A program made the position numbers and the translations under genes. The notes beneath the pieces are model-generated. The model had not been told where the DNA came from. It worked only from the letters and a program-made list of their open reading frames with translations, and searched no databases. This document shows positions 30,797 through 31,718 of a stretch of DNA of 31,718 bases, in pieces. Each line of letters opens with the position of its first letter. Position 1 is the first letter of the stretch. The stretch comes from Conoideocrella luteorostrata (lineage: Eukaryota; Ascomycota; Sordariomycetes; Hypocreales; Clavicipitaceae), in the NCBI GenBank assembly GCA_032433595.1, contig JASWJB010000416.1, positions 1 to 31,718 on the forward strand, read 5' to 3'.

Positions 30797-31718
30797 ACTT
30801 AATTAGGTTATTAACCTTATTAACTAGTATTTTTACCTTAAAAGGTTACTAAAAATACTTCTTTAGTAACTTCTTAGGTTTTTTAACTTTAAAAGTATTA
30901 TTTATAAAGTTTATTTATTTTTTAATTATTAAGAATTTTATTTTATTATTTAAGTTTATTATTAATTAATTTATTATAAATTTAGTTATTTTAATAATTT
31001 AAAAATAATAATAATATAATAATTATAAATATAAAGAAATTTAATATTAACTTAATTTCTTAAATATTAAAAAGCTTAATATTTAAAGCTTTTTAATAAA
31101 CCTTATATTAACTTATAAGCTAAATTTAAATTTTTATATAATTTAATATTTTTAAGACTTACTTATATTTTATAAGAATTTTTTATTATTAATTATAAAA
31201 TATAAGCTTAAATTAATTTTTAAGTAACTTTAATTAATAAGTAAAGCTAACCTTAAATATAATAATATTATAAAAGTTATTAATTATACTTATAATATAC
31301 TTTTAAAGGCTTATAATAACTTTTTAATAATAAAAGTATTTTTATAAATATAATTAATATAATGAATTTATATATTTAAGCTTTTTAAATTAATTAATAT
31401 TTAAGTTTAAAATACTTATAATATTAAAATTAATATTTTAAGAACTTAGCTTAATAAGTTAAATAAATTTTAAAAAATTATTTATTTTAAGATTTAAATA
31501 CTTTTAAATACTTTTTATAATAATAATTTTTTAAATAATTAATATTTATTATTCTTAGTTATTAGTCTCTTAAAGATAAGTATAAAAAAAAAAACTCTTA
31601 AAAGTATTTATAATAGCTTTATATAATATTATAATAATAATATAATTATAATAATAAAATAATAAAAATACTTATATAAACTAGGCTTATAATTATTATA
31701 AGTAAGTAGCTATAAAAG

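Larger units (their letters stand above)
30092..31718. mobile_element. AT-rich RIP-degraded sequence right of the chromovirus
   Basis: The first ~170 bases are GC-richer and should be the continuation of the Copia-containing target cut by the insertion. They include two related CCCTTCTTA segments and an inverted GAAGGGAT. From about 30260 the sequence is extremely AT-rich to the window end, with no readable frame on either strand. Most likely a further degraded transposon; identity unknown. Confidence 0.45.

Overview
The window looks like nuclear DNA of a filamentous ascomycete (Pezizomycotina). The genes have short GT-AG introns with fungal 5' sites (GTAAGT or GTAAGC) and CTRAC-like branch points. 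The right half is saturated with C-to-T and G-to-A changes of the kind left by repeat-induced point mutation (RIP). No species is claimed.

Layout. 1-4.8 kb is gene-bearing: a secreted fungal protein-arginine deiminase (PAD) homologue split by a one-base frameshift (1188-3409), then a two-exon secreted cysteine-containing protein of unknown function (3921-4794). 5.2-12.4 kb is a repeat-rich accessory block. It holds a ~580-bp inverted repeat (5260-5841) with a further copy of one arm at 11880-12150, CAG/CAT-rich tracts, a degenerate ~76-bp tandem array spread over several kilobases, Copia-type solo LTRs (two with perfect 5-bp target duplications), and decayed gene fragments. 12.6-15.95 kb holds a divergent pair: a three-exon dehydrogenase of the 3-hydroxyisobutyrate/L-threonate dehydrogenase family on the minus strand and an aldo/keto reductase on the plus strand. 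They share a ~0.7-kb promoter region with two CGG-N5-CCG palindromes. The reductase also carries a single-base frameshift.

From about 16.48 kb to the end the DNA turns abruptly AT-rich. It is a nest of RIP-degraded retrotransposons. A Ty1/Copia element on the minus strand is recognised from its pre-integrase and integrase remnants. It is interrupted by an essentially complete 10.4-kb Ty3/Gypsy element (19650-30086) with 277-bp LTRs and a CCTTG target duplication. RIP-mutated reverse transcriptase, integrase and an integrase-terminal chromodomain can be read on the plus strand, so it is a chromovirus. About 3 kb of unexplained sequence lies between the chromodomain and the 3' LTR. LTR differences are all transitions and switch direction along the LTR: the outer edges of the element escaped mutation and the interior did not.

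The dehydrogenase and the reductase may act in one carbon-catabolic route because they are divergent oxidoreductases with a shared upstream region; this is inference. No RNA gene, CRISPR array or telomeric repeat was seen.
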